Source: Streptomyces sp. SN-593 (lineage in GTDB: Bacteria; Actinomycetota; Actinomycetes; Streptomycetales; Streptomycetaceae). Taken from it: a stretch of DNA of 64,000 nt. Position 1 is the first letter of the stretch. Every line of letters begins with the position of its first letter. The position numbers and the translations under genes were made by a program. The notes beneath the pieces are model-generated. The model had not been told where the DNA came from and searched no databases. It was given only the letters and a program-made list of their open reading frames with translations. Below, piece after piece: positions 9,262 to 18,827 of this stretch. The stretch lies in the NCBI RefSeq assembly GCF_016756395.1, contig NZ_AP018365.1, positions 8,769,491-8,833,490 of the forward strand. Reading direction: 5' to 3'.

Positions 9262-12200
9262 TCACTCCTGCGCGGTGGCGGTCTTGGCCCGGCGCGGGCT
9301 CGGGGCGATGGCGGCGGGCGCGGGGCCCGCCGCGCGGGAACGCTCGATCAGCGCGGCGAGGACCGCGACGGTGGGCTCGCCCGCGTCGAAGAACGACCGG
9401 ACGGACAGGGCCACGTCCAACTCCTCCCGCAGCCTGGTGACCAACTGCATGGCCAGCAGCGACTCGCCGCCCAGGTCGAAGAAGTCGTCATGCGCGCCCA
9501 CCCGGTCGATGCCGAGCACCGCCGCCCAGGCGCGGGCGACCGTCCGCTCCAGGTCGTCGCGCGGTTCGACGTACGGCGTGTCCAGCGGCGGGCGGGCGTT
9601 GAACGCCGAGCCGCCGCCGTACAGCCCGCCCGCCGCGGGCGTCCGCGCGGCCGGCGCGTCGGCGGCAGCGGGCCCGGCGGGCGACGGCTCCGCGGCCTCC
9701 ATCAGCCGCAGCACCACCGGGTCCGGCGTGTCCAGGACCGTGCCGAGCGCGGCGCTCAGGGCGCGCGCGGCTTCGGGCGCGATCACCTCGACGGTGCCGC
9801 CGGCCTCCTCCAGCCGGCGGATCCGCCCGGCGCGCTGCGCCGCCTCGTCCGGCAGCGGGCTGCGCGCGGTCAGCAGCGCGTGGTCGGCCTCCTCCAGCCG
9901 GCCGGCGTCGCGCGGGAAGACCTGCACCTCGTCGAAGCCGCGCTCGCCGAGCACGCCGCGCCAGCCCTCCGGCGGCAGCAGCGGGGAGTGCTCGCGCAGG
10001 TCGTCGCGGAAGTACCACCATCCGGCGAACAGCCCCGCCGTCAGCATCGACGGGCGCCGCTGCCGGGTGGCCTCCAGCAGGAACAGCCGCCCGCCGTCGG
10101 CGAGCAGCGACCGCACGTTGCCCAGCGTGTCGCGCAGGTCCGGCGTGGCGTGCAGCACGTTGAAGGCGAGCACCACGTCGAAGCCGCCGGCGGGGAAGCC
10201 CTGCGGGGCCGGGTCGCCGGAGATGTCCAGCACCCCGAACCGCATGAAGTCCGCCTCCCGCTCGGCCGCCTCCCGCTGCCCGGCCAGCACGAAGGACCGG
10301 CCGAGGTCGGTGAAGTGGTACTCGACCCCCGGGATGCCCTTGAGCGCCTCGACCACGTCCCAGGTCAGGTAGCCGCGGCCGGCGCCGACCTCCAGCACCC
10401 GCAGCCGCCCGCCGCGCGCCTGCCGGGCGAGCCGGGCGACCGCCTGCGCCACCAGGCGGGTGTGGACGGCGACGTCGCTGCTGCCGATGCGCTGGTCCAC
10501 CACGTCCTGCGAGATGTCGCCCGCACCGTCGGGCAGCAGCACCTGGTGCCCCTCGACGGCGCCGGACAGCACCTCCGGGTAGCGCTCGGCACACCGCCGC
10601 AGCAGGTCCAACTCGTCGATCCGGTCCGGGTACCGGGAGCGCACCAGGGCCTCCAGCTCCTCGATGCCGGGTTCCGCGCCGAGGTCGGCGGCGTCGCCCG
10701 GCCGGGTGCGGAAGGAGACCCGCCCGCCGTCCAGGGCGATGGAGCCGTCCTCGGCCAGCACCGCGAGCATCGCGTCGAGGAACGGCCGGTAGCCGGCCAC
10801 GACGCGGACTGTCGCGGCGACCTCCTCGACGGTGGTCGTGGCGCCCCCGGCGGTGCGCACCCCCGCGCGGTGCAGGAACCGCATGATGTGGCGGGCACAC
10901 AGCGCGTCCATGACGCTCTGCAACTCGGCCGGCGGGTGCACGACCGCGATCCGGCCGCGCAGCAGCGTGTCGTCCTCGGCGAGCCGGGCGGCCTCGTCGG
11001 CGGGGTCCACGTGCGCGACGGACGCGGCCGTCGCCTCCCCGCCGCCGCCGGCCACCAGCAGCCGGCTGCCGCGCGCGGCCAGTTCCAGGGCCCGGTCGAA
11101 CGCCGGCTCGCGCAGCCCGTCGGGCACCAGGTAGGTGCCGGCCTGCGGGGACCGCCGGGGCGGGTCCATCCAGAACCGGCGCCGCTGGAAGGCGTACCCG
11201 GGCAGCGGCAGCCGGCGCGGCGGCCGGTCGCCGTAGGGGGCGTGCCGGTCGATGGTGCCGCCGGCCGCCCACACCGCGCCGAGCGCGGTGGTCAGTGCCT
11301 CGGTGTCGCCGTAGCCGTCCCGGGGGTGCCGCATGGCGGAGACCGCGACGGCACTCCCGCCGAGCTGGAGCCCGGCCAGCCGGGTCAGGCCGCGGCTCGG
11401 CCCGACCTCCACGAGCACCGGTCCGCGCTCGCCGTGCACGGCCGCCAGGCCCTCGGCGAAGCGGACGGTGTGCCGGGTGTGCCGCAGCCAGTACCGCGGG
11501 TCCGTCGCCTCCTCGGCGGTGAGCGGCGCGGCGGTGACGTTGGAGATGATCGGGACGGCCGGGGCGTGCAGCGCGACCCGCGCCAGCGCCTCGGCGTACC
11601 GCGGGAGGACCGGCTCCAGCAGCGCGGAGTGCACGGCGGTCGCCAGCCGCAGCCGTGAGTGGTCCACGCCCTCCTCGGCCAGCCGCCGCTCCAGTTCCTC
11701 GACCTCGGCCACCGGGCCGGACACCGAGCAGTGCAGGGGGCCGTTGACGGCCGCGACGCCGAGCCCGCCGGTCAGCCGGGCCCGCACCTGCTCCTCGCCG
11801 AGCAGCACGCTCAGCGTGGCGCCGCCCGCCTCCGTCATCAGCCGCTCGCGCTCGGCGACCAGCGGCAGCGCGTCCTCCAGCGACATCACCCCGGCCACGC
11901 AGGCCGCGGTGTACTCGCCGAGGCTGTGCCCGAGCAGCGCGACCGGGCGCACCCCGTACGCCTCCAACTGGCGGGCCACCGCGTAGCCGGTCGCGACCAC
12001 GCCCGGGAACCCGGCGCCGTCGCGGGCGAGTTCGGCCCGCAGATCCCGGCCCAGCGTGGCCATCACGGCCGCCGCCCGGTCCATCTCGGCGCGGAACACC
12101 GGCTCGTGGTCGTGGAGTCCGGTGCCCATGCCGGCGAACTGCGTGCCGCCGCCGGGGAAGAGCAGCGCCACCGCACGCGCGGCCGTCGCCCGGCCGGTGC

Positions 12201-15200
12201 TGCCCGCGCCCCGCCGCAGCGCCCGCACCGCCGAGGGGAGGTCGGCCGCGGTGACGGCGAGGCGGTGCTCGAACTCCTCGCGGCCCGAGCGCAACGTCTG
12301 GGCCACGTCGGACAGTTCGAGAACGGTCCGGCCCTCGATCCCGTCGGCGAGCAAGGCCGCGGTGTCCGCGAGGGCCTGCGGCGACTTCGCCGACACCGTC
12401 AGCAGGTGGTGGGGGCGCGGGTCGGGCTCCGGCGCCGTGAGGAGCGGCGCCTCCTGGAGGACGACGTGGGCGTTGGTGCCCCCGATGCCGAAGGCGCTGA
12501 CGCCGGCCCGGCGCGGCGCGCCCGCGGTGCGCTTCCACCCGGTCGGCTCCGTCACCACCCGGAACGGGCTTCCCTCCAGCGGGATCAGCGGGTTGGGGCG
12601 TTCGAAGTGCAGGCTGGGAGGCAGCTCTTCGTGCTCCAGCGCCAGCACCGTCTTGATCACCCCGGCGATGCCCGCGGCCGCGTCCAGGTGCCCGACGTTG
12701 GTCTTCACCGAGCCGAGCGCGCAGGAGCCGGGCCGCTGCCCGGTCTCCGGGTCGGCGGCGAACGCCTCCAGCAGAGCCTGGAGTTCGATGGGGTCGCCCA
12801 CCGGGGTCCCGGTGCCGTGCGCCTCGACGTACCCGATGTCGGACGCGGCGACGCCCGCGGCGGCGTGCGCGGCGAGGATCACCTCGCGCTGTCCCGCCGC
12901 GCTGGGCGCGGAGAACCCCGCCTTGCGGTCGCCGTCGTTGTTCACCGCCGAGCCCTTGACGACCGCCCGGATCGGGTCGCCGTCGGCGAGCGCGTCGGCC
13001 AGCCGCTTCAGCACCACCACGCCGACCCCGTCGCCGGGGAACATGCCGTTCGCGCCCGCGTCGAAGGCGCGGCAGCGCGCGTCGGGCGACAGCGGGCCGT
13101 CGGGGATGTGGTGGTAGCCGGTGTGCGGGCGGGGGTTGAGCGAGGCGCCGCCGGCGAGCGCCACGTCGCAGGCGTGGTCCAGCAGGTCGCGGCAGGCCAG
13201 GTGGAGCGCGACCAGGGAGGTCGAGCAGGCGGTCGCCACGGTGATGCCGGGGCCGGTCAGCCCCAGCTCGTAGCAGACCCGGGTGGCGAACGTGCTGGGC
13301 GAGTTGGCCGACACCGCCGGCAGCAGCGCCATCGAGCGCGGCGCGTCCGCGATGTGCGGGTGCACCCGCTCCAGGAAGTAGCGGCTCTGGCTCGACCCCG
13401 CGTACACCCCGATCAGTCCGGGGTACTCGCGCGGCGCGCAACCGGCCTGCTGCAAGGCGTGGTAGGCGCACTCCAGGAACAACCGCTGCTGCGGGTCGAG
13501 GAGTTCGGCCTCGGAGGGCCGGTAGCCGAAGAAGTCCGCGTCGAACAGGTCGATGCCCTCGACCGCTGCCTCCTTGCGCACCAGGCTCGGATCGTCCAGC
13601 GCGCGCGGGTCGTTGCCCGCGGCCGTGAACTCCTCGGCGGTGAAGGACGTCACGGACTCGCGGCCCTGCGCGAGGCCGGACCAGAATTCCTCCAGCGTGG
13701 CGGCGCCGGGGAAGCGGCCGGCCATGCCGATGACGGCGATGTCGAGGTCGGGGTCGTAGTCGGGGCCGGGCTCGGGGGCGGCGGCGGATCTGCCGGCCGT
13801 GGTGGCGGCGGAGGTGTCGTGCATGTCCGGTGTCCCTTCGCGGTGCGGGCGCTCGTCGCGGCCCGCGCCGGTCGGCAGTGGTGGTGTCGCGCCCGGGGCC
13901 GCGGCGGCCAGCTCCTCGATGAGGGCGGCGAACCGGTCGGCAAGGCGCTGGGTGGTGGCGGCGGTGAACATGTCGGCCCGTGCGGTCACGGTCACGTACA
14001 TGCCGCCGTCGCCGGGCGGCGACGGGGCGCCCTCGCCCGGCGTACCGGGCGTGCCCGGTGTGCCCGGCGCGCTCCTCCCGACCGGGTCGGCGCTGTCGGC
14101 GACGTCCAGGACGAGGTCGAACCGCGACGTCCCCGGGTCCACCGGGTACTCCGCGCACCGCACGCCCGGCAGGTCCAGGCCGCCGAGCAGTTGGGAGCGG
14201 GAGGAGAACATCACGTCGAACAGCCGAGGCGCGCCGCCGCCCCGGTCCGGCCGCGCGTCGGCCACCACCGTCTCGAACGGCACGTGCTGGTGCGCGTACG
14301 CCTGCGCGCACAGCTCGCGCACCTGCCGCAGCAGCTCCCCGGGATCGGGTTCCGCGCCCGGACCGCCCACGTCCACCGGCAGCACCATCACGTTGCCGAA
14401 GTTGCCGACCAGCGGCTCGTACTCGGGCCGGGGACGGCGCACCACGGGCGTGCCGAACGGCACCCGCCCGTACGACCCGCAGCGCCGCAGCAGCAACGCG
14501 GCGGCCGTGAGCAGCACCATGTACGGCGACGCGTGCGCGGCGCGCGCCAGCTCCCGGACGCGCGCGGCCGTGCCGGGGGCGACCGCCGCCCTGCGCCGGA
14601 CCCCGAGCCGGGGCGGCCGCGGCGGGCGCGGCTGGTCGGCGGGCAGCCGTACGGTCCCGGGCGGGCCGGCCAGCAGCCGCCGCCAGTAGGCGCGCGACTC
14701 CTCGAACGACGGCCCGGCGAGCTCCTCGGCCTCCCAGCGCGCGAAGTCCGCGTACTGCCGGGCCGCGGGCGGGCCCTGCCCGTCGCCGCGGTAGGCGGCC
14801 GACGCCTCGCCGAGCAGCACCTGCCACGACAGGTCGTCGCAGGCGATGTGGTGGATCGTCAGGAACAGCAGGTGCCCGTGGTCCGACCGGCGCAGGAGCA
14901 GCAGCCGCAGCGGCAGGTCGCGCCCGAGGTCGAACGGCCGGTCCGACCACGCCCTGACCGTCCGCTCCACGCGCGACGGGTCGGCGTCCGGCGGCAGTTC
15001 GCGCCGCTCGAAGGACAGCACGGCGTCCGCGGGGGCGGCGACCTGCTCCGCCTCCTGCGGGGAGGCGCCGCGGTAGACCGTCCTGAGCACCTCGTGGCGC
15101 CGGGTCACCTCCTCGAACGCCTCCCGCAGCCGCCCGGCGTCCAGCGCGCCGTCCAGCCGCACCCCCACCGTGAGGTGGTAGGCCGGGTCGTCGGGCGCCA

Positions 15201-15369
15201 ACTGGTGCAGGAACCACATCCGGCGCTGCGCGGTGGACAGCGGCGCCGGCAGCCGCGGGCGCCGCGCTCCGGACGGCGGCGGCGCGGCCGCGCCGCCGAG
15301 GCCGCGCGCCGCCAGGGCGCGGCGCAGCAGCTCCGCCCGGCGCGGGTCGAGCGGCGCGTCGCCGCTCAT
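9262..15369 (-). CDS. Hybrid NRPS-PKS: C - KS - AT - methyltransferase - T
   Basis: 2035 residues. The N-terminal condensation domain carries HHIACDDLS near 173, so the HHxxxDG glycine is Asp and activity is uncertain. A GTP-repeat linker leads into a full KS (TACSTS Cys near 713, HGTGT near 849, NVGH near 892). The AT has GHSLGEYTAA near 1149 and ATAVHSALLEP where specificity motifs normally sit; this is neither the classic malonyl HAFH nor the methylmalonyl YASH, so the extender is unsure. A SAM methyltransferase domain follows (LEVGAGRGYL near 1660), then a T domain (DLGGESLL near 1968). It should add one ketide and methylate carbon or oxygen. An in-frame ATG at 13824 with GAAGGGA upstream could also start a separate KS-AT-MT-T protein. 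ATGA overlap with the Cy-A-T gene shows coupling. Confidence 0.9.
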   Translation of the reverse strand: MSGDAPLDPRRAELLRRALAARGLGGAAAPPPSGARRPRLPAPLSTAQRRMWFLHQLAPDDPAYHLTVGVRLDGALDAGRLREAFEEVTRRHEVLRTVYRGASPQEAEQVAAPADAVLSFERRELPPDADPSRVERTVRAWSDRPFDLGRDLPLRLLLLRRSDHGHLLFLTIHHIACDDLSWQVLLGEASAAYRGDGQGPPAARQYADFARWEAEELAGPSFEESRAYWRRLLAGPPGTVRLPADQPRPPRPPRLGVRRRAAVAPGTAARVRELARAAHASPYMVLLTAAALLLRRCGSYGRVPFGTPVVRRPRPEYEPLVGNFGNVMVLPVDVGGPGAEPDPGELLRQVRELCAQAYAHQHVPFETVVADARPDRGGGAPRLFDVMFSSRSQLLGGLDLPGVRCAEYPVDPGTSRFDLVLDVADSADPVGRSAPGTPGTPGTPGEGAPSPPGDGGMYVTVTARADMFTAATTQRLADRFAALIEELAAAAPGATPPLPTGAGRDERPHREGTPDMHDTSAATTAGRSAAAPEPGPDYDPDLDIAVIGMAGRFPGAATLEEFWSGLAQGRESVTSFTAEEFTAAGNDPRALDDPSLVRKEAAVEGIDLFDADFFGYRPSEAELLDPQQRLFLECAYHALQQAGCAPREYPGLIGVYAGSSQSRYFLERVHPHIADAPRSMALLPAVSANSPSTFATRVCYELGLTGPGITVATACSTSLVALHLACRDLLDHACDVALAGGASLNPRPHTGYHHIPDGPLSPDARCRAFDAGANGMFPGDGVGVVVLKRLADALADGDPIRAVVKGSAVNNDGDRKAGFSAPSAAGQREVILAAHAAAGVAASDIGYVEAHGTGTPVGDPIELQALLEAFAADPETGQRPGSCALGSVKTNVGHLDAAAGIAGVIKTVLALEHEELPPSLHFERPNPLIPLEGSPFRVVTEPTGWKRTAGAPRRAGVSAFGIGGTNAHVVLQEAPLLTAPEPDPRPHHLLTVSAKSPQALADTAALLADGIEGRTVLELSDVAQTLRSGREEFEHRLAVTAADLPSAVRALRRGAGSTGRATAARAVALLFPGGGTQFAGMGTGLHDHEPVFRAEMDRAAAVMATLGRDLRAELARDGAGFPGVVATGYAVARQLEAYGVRPVALLGHSLGEYTAACVAGVMSLEDALPLVAERERLMTEAGGATLSVLLGEEQVRARLTGGLGVAAVNGPLHCSVSGPVAEVEELERRLAEEGVDHSRLRLATAVHSALLEPVLPRYAEALARVALHAPAVPIISNVTAAPLTAEEATDPRYWLRHTRHTVRFAEGLAAVHGERGPVLVEVGPSRGLTRLAGLQLGGSAVAVSAMRHPRDGYGDTEALTTALGAVWAAGGTIDRHAPYGDRPPRRLPLPGYAFQRRRFWMDPPRRSPQAGTYLVPDGLREPAFDRALELAARGSRLLVAGGGGEATAASVAHVDPADEAARLAEDDTLLRGRIAVVHPPAELQSVMDALCARHIMRFLHRAGVRTAGGATTTVEEVAATVRVVAGYRPFLDAMLAVLAEDGSIALDGGRVSFRTRPGDAADLGAEPGIEELEALVRSRYPDRIDELDLLRRCAERYPEVLSGAVEGHQVLLPDGAGDISQDVVDQRIGSSDVAVHTRLVAQAVARLARQARGGRLRVLEVGAGRGYLTWDVVEALKGIPGVEYHFTDLGRSFVLAGQREAAEREADFMRFGVLDISGDPAPQGFPAGGFDVVLAFNVLHATPDLRDTLGNVRSLLADGGRLFLLEATRQRRPSMLTAGLFAGWWYFRDDLREHSPLLPPEGWRGVLGERGFDEVQVFPRDAGRLEEADHALLTARSPLPDEAAQRAGRIRRLEEAGGTVEVIAPEAARALSAALGTVLDTPDPVVLRLMEAAEPSPAGPAAADAPAARTPAAGGLYGGGSAFNARPPLDTPYVEPRDDLERTVARAWAAVLGIDRVGAHDDFFDLGGESLLAMQLVTRLREELDVALSVRSFFDAGEPTVAVLAALIERSRAAGPAPAAIAPSPRRAKTATAQE

Positions 15370-18300
15370 GACGCGCCTCCCGGCGGTGCCTGCTCGCCGG
15401 CCAGCGCGGCGTCCAGGTCCTCAGGGGACAGGTCGGCCACGTAGAGGTGCACCGCGGCGATCTGCGCCATCCGGCCCGGCTCGGCCTCCTCCTCCGCCAG
15501 CACCCGCGCCATGCCCACCACGTCCGAGGTGGCCATGAGCGCGCGCGGCGAGAGGCGCTCGTCGGGGAAGGCGTCGCGCAGCCGCGCCAGGATGCGCGCC
15601 CCGACCAGCGAGTCCCCGCCGAGCGCGAAGAAGTTGTCGTGCGGCCCGACGTGCGCCAGCCCCAGGGCCGACGCCCACGTCCTGGCCAGCAGCTCGACCA
15701 GCGGGTCGGCGGCGGAACCGTCGCCGCCGGCGTCGCCGCCCGTCGCGTCGCCGCCCACGGCGACAGCGGTGGCGGTGGCGGTGGGCGGCGTCGCCGCCGC
15801 CTCGCGCGCCAGGGCGTCCCGGTCCACCTTGCCGTTCCGGGTCAGCGGCAGGCTCGCGCAGGTCACGATGCTCCCGGGTACCAGGTGGGCGGGCAGCAGG
15901 CCGCCCAGGTGGGCCCGCAGCTCCGCGGGATCCGGCGCGGCCCGGCCGGGGACCGGCACCGCGAACGCGGCGAGCCCCCGGTGGCCGGCCGCCTGCTCGC
16001 GCCGCACCGGCACCACCGCGGCCCGGGCCACGCCCGGATGCGCGGCCAGGGCCGCCTCCACCTCGGCCGGCTCGACCCGGCGCCCGGCGATCTGTACCTG
16101 GCCGTCCGCCCGCCCGGCGAACTCGATCACGCCGTCCGCCCGGTAACGCCCCAGGTCGCCGCTGCGGTAGAGGCGTTCACCGGTGCGTGGGTGGGTGGCG
16201 AAGGCGCCGCGGCCGGCCCCCTCGTCGCCCAGGTAGCCGCGCGTGACACCCGGGCCCGAGCAGTACAGCTCACCGGTGACGCCGTCCGGGCGGTCCCGCA
16301 GTGCCCGGTCCAGCACGTGGTAGCGGGTGTTGGCGATCGGCGTGCCGTAGGGGACGGACGTCCACCGCGGGTCGGGCCTGCCGATCGAGTACCAGATGTT
16401 CCACAGCGTGGTCTCGGTCGGGCCGCCCACCGAGACCGCCCGGGCCCCGGGAAACCGCTCGCCCAGCTCCCGTACGGCCGCCAGCGGCACCCAGTCGCCG
16501 CCGAGGAACGCCAGGCGCAGGGTCGCCGGGTCGTCGGCGCGGTCGCCGGGCGTGTCGGCGAGCCGGGCCAGCAGCATCTCCATCATCGCCGGCACCGAGT
16601 TCCACACCGTCACCCGGTGCCGGGCCATCAGCTCCAGCCAGTGCGCCGGATCGGTGCGCCGCGCGGCCTCGGGCAGTACCAGCGTGCCGCCGGCGCCCAG
16701 CACGCCGAACACGTCGAACAGCGACATGTCGTGGTGCAGCGCGGTCAGCCCCAGGCACCGGTCGCCCGGACCGAGCGCGAAGCGCTCCGCGGTCGCCCGC
16801 AGGCAGTTGACGACGCCCCGGTGCTCGATCATCACCCCCTTCGGGGTGCCGGTCGTGCCCGAGGTGAACAGCACGTACGCCAGGTCGTCGGGGGTGCGGT
16901 CGGACGGCGGCAGGTCCCCTGCGCCGTCGTCGAACGAGTCGTCCGCGCCGGCCGAGCCGTGCGAGTCGTCCGCGTCGTGTGAGCCGTGCGAGCCGCCGGT
17001 CCGGGGGCCGGAGCCGTCCTCCGCCCCCGCGTCCCGAGCCGCGGCCGCCACCGCGTCCGCGCGCACCACCGCCCACGGACCGCCCGGCACCGCCCCGGCC
17101 AGCGGGGCGTGCGTGACCACCGCGGCGACCGAGGCCGCCTCCAGCAGCGCGGCCAGCCGGCCCGGCGGGGACTCCGGGTCGAGCGGGACGTACGCGCCGC
17201 CCGCCAGCAGCACCGCCAGCGCCGCCACCACCTGGTCCTCGCCCTTGTCCAGCAGCAGCGCCACCAGCGCGCCCGCCTCGACGCCGCCTTCCGTGCGCAG
17301 CCGCCGGGCCAGCCGGGCCGCGCGCGCCCGCAGCGCGCCGTAGCCCAAGGTGCCCGAGGCGCTGATGACGGCGGGCGCGTCCGGGCGGGCCGCCGCCTGC
17401 CGCAGGAACGCCTCCTGGACCAGCTCGTCCGGGATCGGCACCGCGGCGCCCTGGGCCGCCTCCCGCCGCGCGGCCTGCTCGGCTGGCAGCAGCCCTACGT
17501 CGTCGCGGTCCCACAGCTCCCCGTCGTCCGCCAGCCGCCGCAGCAGCGAGGTCCACGCCCCGAACATCGCGTCCAGCACGCCCGGCGCGAACAGCTCCTC
17601 CACCGCGTCCCAGTTGCACGCCAGGCTGCCGCGCCGCTCCTCGACCTGGGCGTCCAGGTACACCTGCGGGGTCTGCGTGATCCCGTACACGTGCCGCAGC
17701 GAGCGCTCCAGGACGTGCGGCTCGGGGTCGGCCAGGGCGAGGGTGCTGGTCAGCACGACGGGCATGCGCGCCTGCTCACCGCCGTGCAGGCGGGTCAGCC
17801 GCCGCAGCAGCCGGACACCGCCCGCCTCGCCGTGTTCCAGGCCCTCCAGCAGCCGCCGCTGAAGAGCCCGGGCCCGCTCGGCGAAGCCGCCCGGCGCGCT
17901 GTGGTCGGCCTCCACCAGCGTGAAGGACGCGAACTCGCCGACCAGGCCCGCCGCGCCGGGCACCGACGGGTCGCGGTTCATGCTCGGCACGTTGAGCGTG
18001 AAACGGTCGGTGGCGCTCCAGCGGGCGATCACCTCCGCGTAGGCGGCGAGCACCACACCGGTCGGGGTCAGCCCGGCCGCCACGCCGCGCCGTCGCAGCC
18101 GCGCCCAGGTGTCAGGGTCGAGCACCGACTCCCGGCGCACGAAGCGGGGACTGCGCACGCTGTCGGGGTCCACCCGCAGCGGCAGCGCGGGCGCGTCCGG
18201 CAGCTCCGGCAGCCGACGCTCCCAGAACTCCTCGGCCGCCGCCAGGGAGCCCGGCTCCACCGCGGCCGCCCGTTCCCGCAGGTAGTCGGCGAACCCGCCC

Positions 18301-18827
18301 GCGAGCGGCGGCAGTTCGGCGGCCGGATCGTTGTAGTAGGCCGCCAGGTCCCGGTACATCACGTGCCAGCTCGCCCAGTCGACCGTCAGCCCGTCGAAGC
18401 CGACGTGCACCCGGCAGGTGCCGCCCTGGAGCAGGCACACCACGACGGAGAACAGCGGCCACACCCCGGCCGGCCGCACCTCGTGCGACAACCGCTCGCG
18501 CACCGCGGCGAGCGCCGCGCCGACCTCGTCGGCCGGCCGGTCGCGCAGGTCCACCACCTCGATCGGCGGGTCGGGCACCTCCGCCAGCTCCCGCTGCTCC
18601 TGCCGGGTCGGGTCCACCACGGTGCGCAGCATCCCGTGCCGGTCCACCAGCAGCCGCCACGCGCGCACGAAGCGCCCCGCGTCCAGCGGCCCCTCCAGCT
18701 CCAGGTAGGCGTGGGTGCTCACGTTGCCCAGCGGGTAGGCGTCGCCGCGGCCGACCAGGTACGCCTGCTGCGTGTCGGTCAGCGGGAAGGCGGCGCTCGC
18801 GGGCGCGCCCTGCTCGGGGCCCATCAC
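15366..18827 (-). CDS. NRPS module: heterocyclization (Cy) - A - T
   Basis: 1153 residues. The first domain is a cyclization domain: the opening FPLTDTQQAYLVGR and the DGLTVDWAS motif (DxxxxDxxS, near residue 147) replace the HHxxxDG of ordinary C domains. The A domain (about 470-985; TSGTTGTPKG near 657, RLYRSGDLGRY, NGKVDRDAL) gives pocket residues D-M-F-N-F-G-V-L-W-(K) by alignment to GrsA. The nearest known code is cysteine (DLYNLSLIWK), but several positions differ. A Gly/His/Asp/Ser-rich insertion lies before the A3 core. The T domain has ALGGDSL near 1067. The enzyme should condense and cyclise Cys (or Ser/Thr) onto the salicyl carrier to give a hydroxyphenyl-thiazoline or oxazoline. 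Its GTG start overlaps the upstream stop. Confidence 0.92.
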   Translation of the reverse strand: MMGPEQGAPASAAFPLTDTQQAYLVGRGDAYPLGNVSTHAYLELEGPLDAGRFVRAWRLLVDRHGMLRTVVDPTRQEQRELAEVPDPPIEVVDLRDRPADEVGAALAAVRERLSHEVRPAGVWPLFSVVVCLLQGGTCRVHVGFDGLTVDWASWHVMYRDLAAYYNDPAAELPPLAGGFADYLRERAAAVEPGSLAAAEEFWERRLPELPDAPALPLRVDPDSVRSPRFVRRESVLDPDTWARLRRRGVAAGLTPTGVVLAAYAEVIARWSATDRFTLNVPSMNRDPSVPGAAGLVGEFASFTLVEADHSAPGGFAERARALQRRLLEGLEHGEAGGVRLLRRLTRLHGGEQARMPVVLTSTLALADPEPHVLERSLRHVYGITQTPQVYLDAQVEERRGSLACNWDAVEELFAPGVLDAMFGAWTSLLRRLADDGELWDRDDVGLLPAEQAARREAAQGAAVPIPDELVQEAFLRQAAARPDAPAVISASGTLGYGALRARAARLARRLRTEGGVEAGALVALLLDKGEDQVVAALAVLLAGGAYVPLDPESPPGRLAALLEAASVAAVVTHAPLAGAVPGGPWAVVRADAVAAAARDAGAEDGSGPRTGGSHGSHDADDSHGSAGADDSFDDGAGDLPPSDRTPDDLAYVLFTSGTTGTPKGVMIEHRGVVNCLRATAERFALGPGDRCLGLTALHHDMSLFDVFGVLGAGGTLVLPEAARRTDPAHWLELMARHRVTVWNSVPAMMEMLLARLADTPGDRADDPATLRLAFLGGDWVPLAAVRELGERFPGARAVSVGGPTETTLWNIWYSIGRPDPRWTSVPYGTPIANTRYHVLDRALRDRPDGVTGELYCSGPGVTRGYLGDEGAGRGAFATHPRTGERLYRSGDLGRYRADGVIEFAGRADGQVQIAGRRVEPAEVEAALAAHPGVARAAVVPVRREQAAGHRGLAAFAVPVPGRAAPDPAELRAHLGGLLPAHLVPGSIVTCASLPLTRNGKVDRDALAREAAATPPTATATAVAVGGDATGGDAGGDGSAADPLVELLARTWASALGLAHVGPHDNFFALGGDSLVGARILARLRDAFPDERLSPRALMATSDVVGMARVLAEEEAEPGRMAQIAAVHLYVADLSPEDLDAALAGEQAPPGGAS

